From the NCBI GenBank assembly GCA_003168335.1, contig PMSM01000010.1, forward strand, positions 595,588 to 659,587: a stretch of DNA of 64,000 bases, read 5' to 3'. Positions 61,196 through 64,000 of this stretch are shown here, piece after piece. The position numbers were made by a program, and so were the translations under genes. The DNA is from Blastocatellia bacterium. GTDB taxonomy: Bacteria > Acidobacteriota > Blastocatellia > Pyrinomonadales > Pyrinomonadaceae. Within the stretch, counting starts at the first letter, position 1. Each line of letters opens with the position of its first letter. The notes below the pieces were generated by a model. The model saw only the letters and a program-made list of their open reading frames with translations, had not been told where the DNA came from and searched no databases.

Positions 61196-61447
61196 TTGTT
61201 CCGAGTTCAAATCACGAAAGCGGGCCAGGAGCGACAGGTGCTTTAGTCTGTCTTCAGCAAACGAATCAAACAAAATAGAGCGACGGCCAAGAGGCCCGCG
61301 CGACGGAATGGTTTGAGTCCGATGGCTGGTCTGGTGCTTGGCTTATTTCATGATCTGTTTCGCGGATTAACATTTCTAGCGGTTGCTTCAGATACGCACT
61401 GGCAATGATTCTTGATTTTCGACTTTAGCGAATTGTTTCCTAAATTA

Positions 61448-61750
61448 TCACTTCCACTTACTCCCAAATATTGAAGTCTTGAGGGTGGCCGACCCAAGGT
61501 TCTTCCCGCAAACCTTGCACCACTTAATGGTGACTGTGACAACGCCCGGCACTCCAGTCTGGCCAAATTGAACTACTCTGTGGGGACAGTGTTCGCGGCC
61601 GTTTATGGAACCATACTTTTTCACGATTTCGCTATACTCCTTTTCAGCGGCCTTAAGCTTCTTCCATTGGCGGTTACGACGTAATTTATCAACGATCGCA
61701 ACGACGATGAAAAAAACAACGATAAAGCCAAAAATGTAGAGTAGGGTCAT
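61448..61750 (-). CDS. Small membrane protein of unknown function
   Basis: 100 residues. A membrane helix at about 3-21 (LLYIFGFIVVFFIVVAIV) is followed by a basic and helical part (KLRRNRQWKKLKAAEKEYSE) and a C-terminal half with HCPHRVVQFG and IKWCKVCGKNLG, a four-cysteine/histidine set that could bind zinc. The 61196-61447 gap before it holds nothing I recognise. Whether it belongs to the ICE is unclear. Confidence 0.6.
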   Translation of the reverse strand: MTLLYIFGFIVVFFIVVAIVDKLRRNRQWKKLKAAEKEYSEIVKKYGSINGREHCPHRVVQFGQTGVPGVVTVTIKWCKVCGKNLGSATLKTSIFGSKWK

Positions 61751-61781
61751 ATCAGCGCATCTTTTCGACTCTCAACTTCAG

Positions 61782-63116
61782 CTATGGCGATGGACGGCTT
61801 TCACTTCTTGGCGCCTGCTGTTTCAGCATTTGGTCTATGACGATTTGCGCTCCAGCAATTTTACTAGCGGTGTTATAGAGCGCATAAAAAAGTTTGTGCG
61901 GGTCGTCGGATCGCTGGAGCGATTTGAGATATCCGGCTAGGTCCAAGAAAATGTCGGTGTTTAATGAGCAATAGTCGGCACGCGGCCCGATGTCCATTTG
62001 AGATTTAAAGGAAATGTACCTATCGTCTTCATCAAGTTTCACGAGCCAATCGGCAACAACAGGACGAAGGCGAGCGCGAATTACTATTGAAAGACCTATT
62101 CGAGCATCAAGCTGTCCTTGTGCGAGTTTTCTTTGGGTCGGGTCAGATATACGATTAACAATATCTTGAGCGTCCGCTATATCACCAGCAGATACTTGAG
62201 CATTGATAATTGCTCGCCGAGCGTTAAATCCCTGCAAATTAGCATCACGAATAAGATTAAGGGTTTTTAGCGCACCCGCAATATAACCAACTCCTGCTTG
62301 GACTGTTGCAAGGTCGTTCAGTGCGTCTTCTCTGTTATGTCGTTGAACAAGCGGATCTTGGATGTGATCGGCGGTCTTTACGGCAGAAGCAAATGTGTTC
62401 TCAGCGCCAACAGCATCACCCGCTTTGATTTGTTCGACAGCGATGGCTCTCAGGGCCTCGCATTTGGAAATCCCGTTCTCAATAAGATTAGCGGTTCCTA
62501 GGGCACCCGGAATATCACCAGCCTCTGCTTGACCAACGGCGATATATTCGTATCCAAATGTTTTATCCTTATTTCTCTCGTCGTCGTCAATAAAAGCGAT
62601 GGTCTTCATGGCTGCTGTCATATCACCAGCCTTTGCCCATAAACCAGCGACGTAACTCAAATCCATGGCTCTTGAAAATCCGTCCTCTGAGATTTTGCCC
62701 TCTGAATCCTGCGCAGTCTTTATCAAGCGATTGAGATTGCCACGGCTTTTGATTTGCAATCCTGCGATGAAATCGTTCACGGCTGCGGCGTTCGGGGCGT
62801 TGGGGCTGGCATTGACATACGCGCCGAACCAAGCGATCGCGCGCAATTCGCGTCCGGGAAGTTTTGATTCAGCCAGTCCAAGATTGTAGAACACCTCTGG
62901 TGAGTTGGGCGCAGTCTTGCGGGCTTCCTGAAAACTCTGAATGGCGATCATCCACTCCTGCTCTTTTGCAGCAATGATTCCTTTTTTGATCGCTGCTTGT
63001 GCCTCCGGCGGCAGCGGCGCGGGAGCAGTCGCCTGAGCTTGCACAGCAACGGTCAACGCAAAGCTCAAAACAGCTAGGTATGTAAGTCGGTGAAGGTGGT
63101 CGCGAATAGGTTGCAT
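61782..63116 (-). CDS. Exported TPR-like repeat protein
   Basis: About 444 residues from the start at the signal peptide (LTYLAVLSFALTVAVQAQA); the frame opens at 63140. An N-terminal TPR pair lies at about 40-85 (IQSFQEARKTAPNSPEVFYN). The rest is a run of helical hairpins in a different repeat, with AGDMTAAMKTIAFIDD, AEAGDIPGALGTANLI, IKAGDAVGAENTFA and SAGDIADAQDIVNRI, where an A-GD-A-A pattern recurs about every 35-40 residues. It probably binds other proteins in the periplasm. Function unknown. Confidence 0.75.
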   Translation of the reverse strand: MQPIRDHLHRLTYLAVLSFALTVAVQAQATAPAPLPPEAQAAIKKGIIAAKEQEWMIAIQSFQEARKTAPNSPEVFYNLGLAESKLPGRELRAIAWFGAYVNASPNAPNAAAVNDFIAGLQIKSRGNLNRLIKTAQDSEGKISEDGFSRAMDLSYVAGLWAKAGDMTAAMKTIAFIDDDERNKDKTFGYEYIAVGQAEAGDIPGALGTANLIENGISKCEALRAIAVEQIKAGDAVGAENTFASAVKTADHIQDPLVQRHNREDALNDLATVQAGVGYIAGALKTLNLIRDANLQGFNARRAIINAQVSAGDIADAQDIVNRISDPTQRKLAQGQLDARIGLSIVIRARLRPVVADWLVKLDEDDRYISFKSQMDIGPRADYCSLNTDIFLDLAGYLKSLQRSDDPHKLFYALYNTASKIAGAQIVIDQMLKQQAPRSESRPSP

Positions 63117-63409
63117 TGATATGAACCTCGACTGTCGCAAAGGAGCCTAGGCTTGGTTGCGGGACATGGACGGCAGGGTACTCATAGTACTAATGCCCGA
63201 CCGATCCACCTTAATGATCACCGTTGTGAAATCGCATCGAATCTGTTCCGATTCAGGTTTCACGCTGTTCTCAAGAGAAAAAGCAGGGCGATGGCCCGCC
63301 CTAAAACTAATGCGCGAGAGGAGGAGTTGGTTCGGTCGTGGTTATGATTCATTCTTGCGTTTCATCAGATAACTGTTCAGCAATCGGAACAAGTCACCAC
63401 TGGTAGTCT

Positions 63410-64000
63410 TCAAGGACTCAGTGCGGTTAGTTGGCTGAAGGTCCCATCGGCCGTAAAGGTTATCACTTGCCCGGCGCTCAATATGAACTTTGCACCTGTC
63501 TTCTTCCCAACAATTTCCAGTTGTCCCTCGAAAAGCTTTACATAACCCGCTCCACTGGGTTCAACCATCGCCTCGAAGTCAGTTCCTCGAACTCCGATTA
63601 TGCCTACGGCCACTTTGATGTTTATATCCTTTCTGTGACTGACCTTCCCAGTCACCCAGCGAAAGGTGCCTTTAGCGAATGATGCCGTAGCCTTTGTCAA
63701 GGAGGTTGCCGGGTCGTAAACAAAATCATCTATCACCATGTCGCTATTCGGGCCAAGCGTAAAGACTGTCTCGTCTGGAAGTAGGACTTTCATGCGTCCA
63801 TTTGCCCCTGTAACCGCACGCGTGCCTCCGTCCATCGGAAGCCGGGCTGCTTCCGCTCCTGTCAACTTGCGGCCATCTTTGGTGACAAAGTAGAAATCGC
63901 CACTCCCATTCACATTGGCAACAGGTAGGGTGGATCGAACGGCTGTGGCAGCTGTCGCCGCCGACAACTCCCGGTTGAATGTGTTGGCCGCACTAATATA
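63410..64000 (-). CDS. FecR-domain protein, cut by the window edge
   Basis: Only the C-terminal part is in the window; the frame is open to 64000, so the N-terminus lies beyond. A TTG at 63967 is unlikely to be the true start. The sequence VTGANGRMKVLLPDETVFTL, GPNSDMVIDDFVYDP and VRGTDFEAMVEPSGAGYVKL follows the FecR pattern (G-x-xxL-DG-x-(V/L)-L and later VxGTxF). FecR domains occur in anti-sigma sensors and in surface proteins. Without the N-terminus the class cannot be told. Confidence 0.75.
   Translation of the reverse strand, partial: YISAANTFNRELSAATAATAVRSTLPVANVNGSGDFYFVTKDGRKLTGAEAARLPMDGGTRAVTGANGRMKVLLPDETVFTLGPNSDMVIDDFVYDPATSLTKATASFAKGTFRWVTGKVSHRKDINIKVAVGIIGVRGTDFEAMVEPSGAGYVKLFEGQLEIVGKKTGAKFILSAGQVITFTADGTFSQLTALSP

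Noticed and set aside
61782-64000. Part of the secretion system
   Set aside because: The TPR-like and FecR proteins have no VirB features and are on the opposite strand; they may be chromosome.

Overview
The window looks like the chromosome of a soil acidobacterium, probably class Blastocatellia, carrying an integrated conjugative element. The taxonomic call is an inference. It rests on a VWFA-domain protein of the type frequent in Acidobacteriota, a PATAN-DnaJ-TPR fusion, Tat-exported SDR epimerases, TPR secretory proteins, and long GC-rich inverted repeats between genes. There is no rRNA in the window to settle it.

Positions 1-20.9 kb read as ordinary chromosome. They hold three small secreted proteins in tandem (one unknown, one cystatin-like, one resembling the g-type lysozyme inhibitor PliG), an array of seven 42-bp repeats, an NTP/NDP-antiporter-like membrane protein, two tandem Tat-exported epimerases, tRNA-Thr(CGT), trmFO, a VWA protein, xerC, a PATAN-DnaJ-TPR protein, an HD-GYP-like protein, a zinc ribbon protein, a histone deacetylase family protein, a TPR protein and a PilZ protein. 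Gaps are filled by dispersed inverted-repeat families.

From tRNA-Glu(TTC) at 20.9 kb an integrative conjugative element (ICE) begins. Integrase and excisionase lie next to the tRNA. They are followed by maintenance and anti-restriction genes: an iteron-like array, a 1471-residue methylase/strawberry-notch helicase, and an ArdC-like protein. At 30.7-37.7 kb is an AT-richer defence island bounded by REP-like repeats. It holds Kiwa (kwaA, kwaB) with a coupled third gene carrying a D-QxK nuclease-like signature, facing an adenine methylase-HerA-NurA operon. From 38 to 43 kb are an SRAP protein, a XRE regulator, a GETQSPPC-repeat exported peptide divergent from a TPR-HTH-REC regulator, and a set of hairpins sharing one loop sequence. 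The transfer genes fill 43.3-61.2 kb: relaxase, VirD4, a MoxR-like ATPase, VirB10, VirB9, VirB8 and VirB1 leftward, and VirB2 to VirB6 rightward. No VirB11 is seen. The far attachment site was not found, so whether the TPR and FecR genes at 61.4-64 kb belong to the element is undecided.

The signals most worth attention are four. (1) Hairpins with an invariant 12-nt loop on unrelated stems, at 38.67, 43.17 and 43.27 kb, with relaxed relatives at 42.9 kb. (2) A near-identical 30-bp palindromic site upstream of both the xis-int and the virB8-relaxase operons, which would tie excision to transfer. (3) The three-gene Kiwa locus and the methylase-HerA-NurA operon. (4) A nested ~150-nt structure upstream of the ArdC gene.
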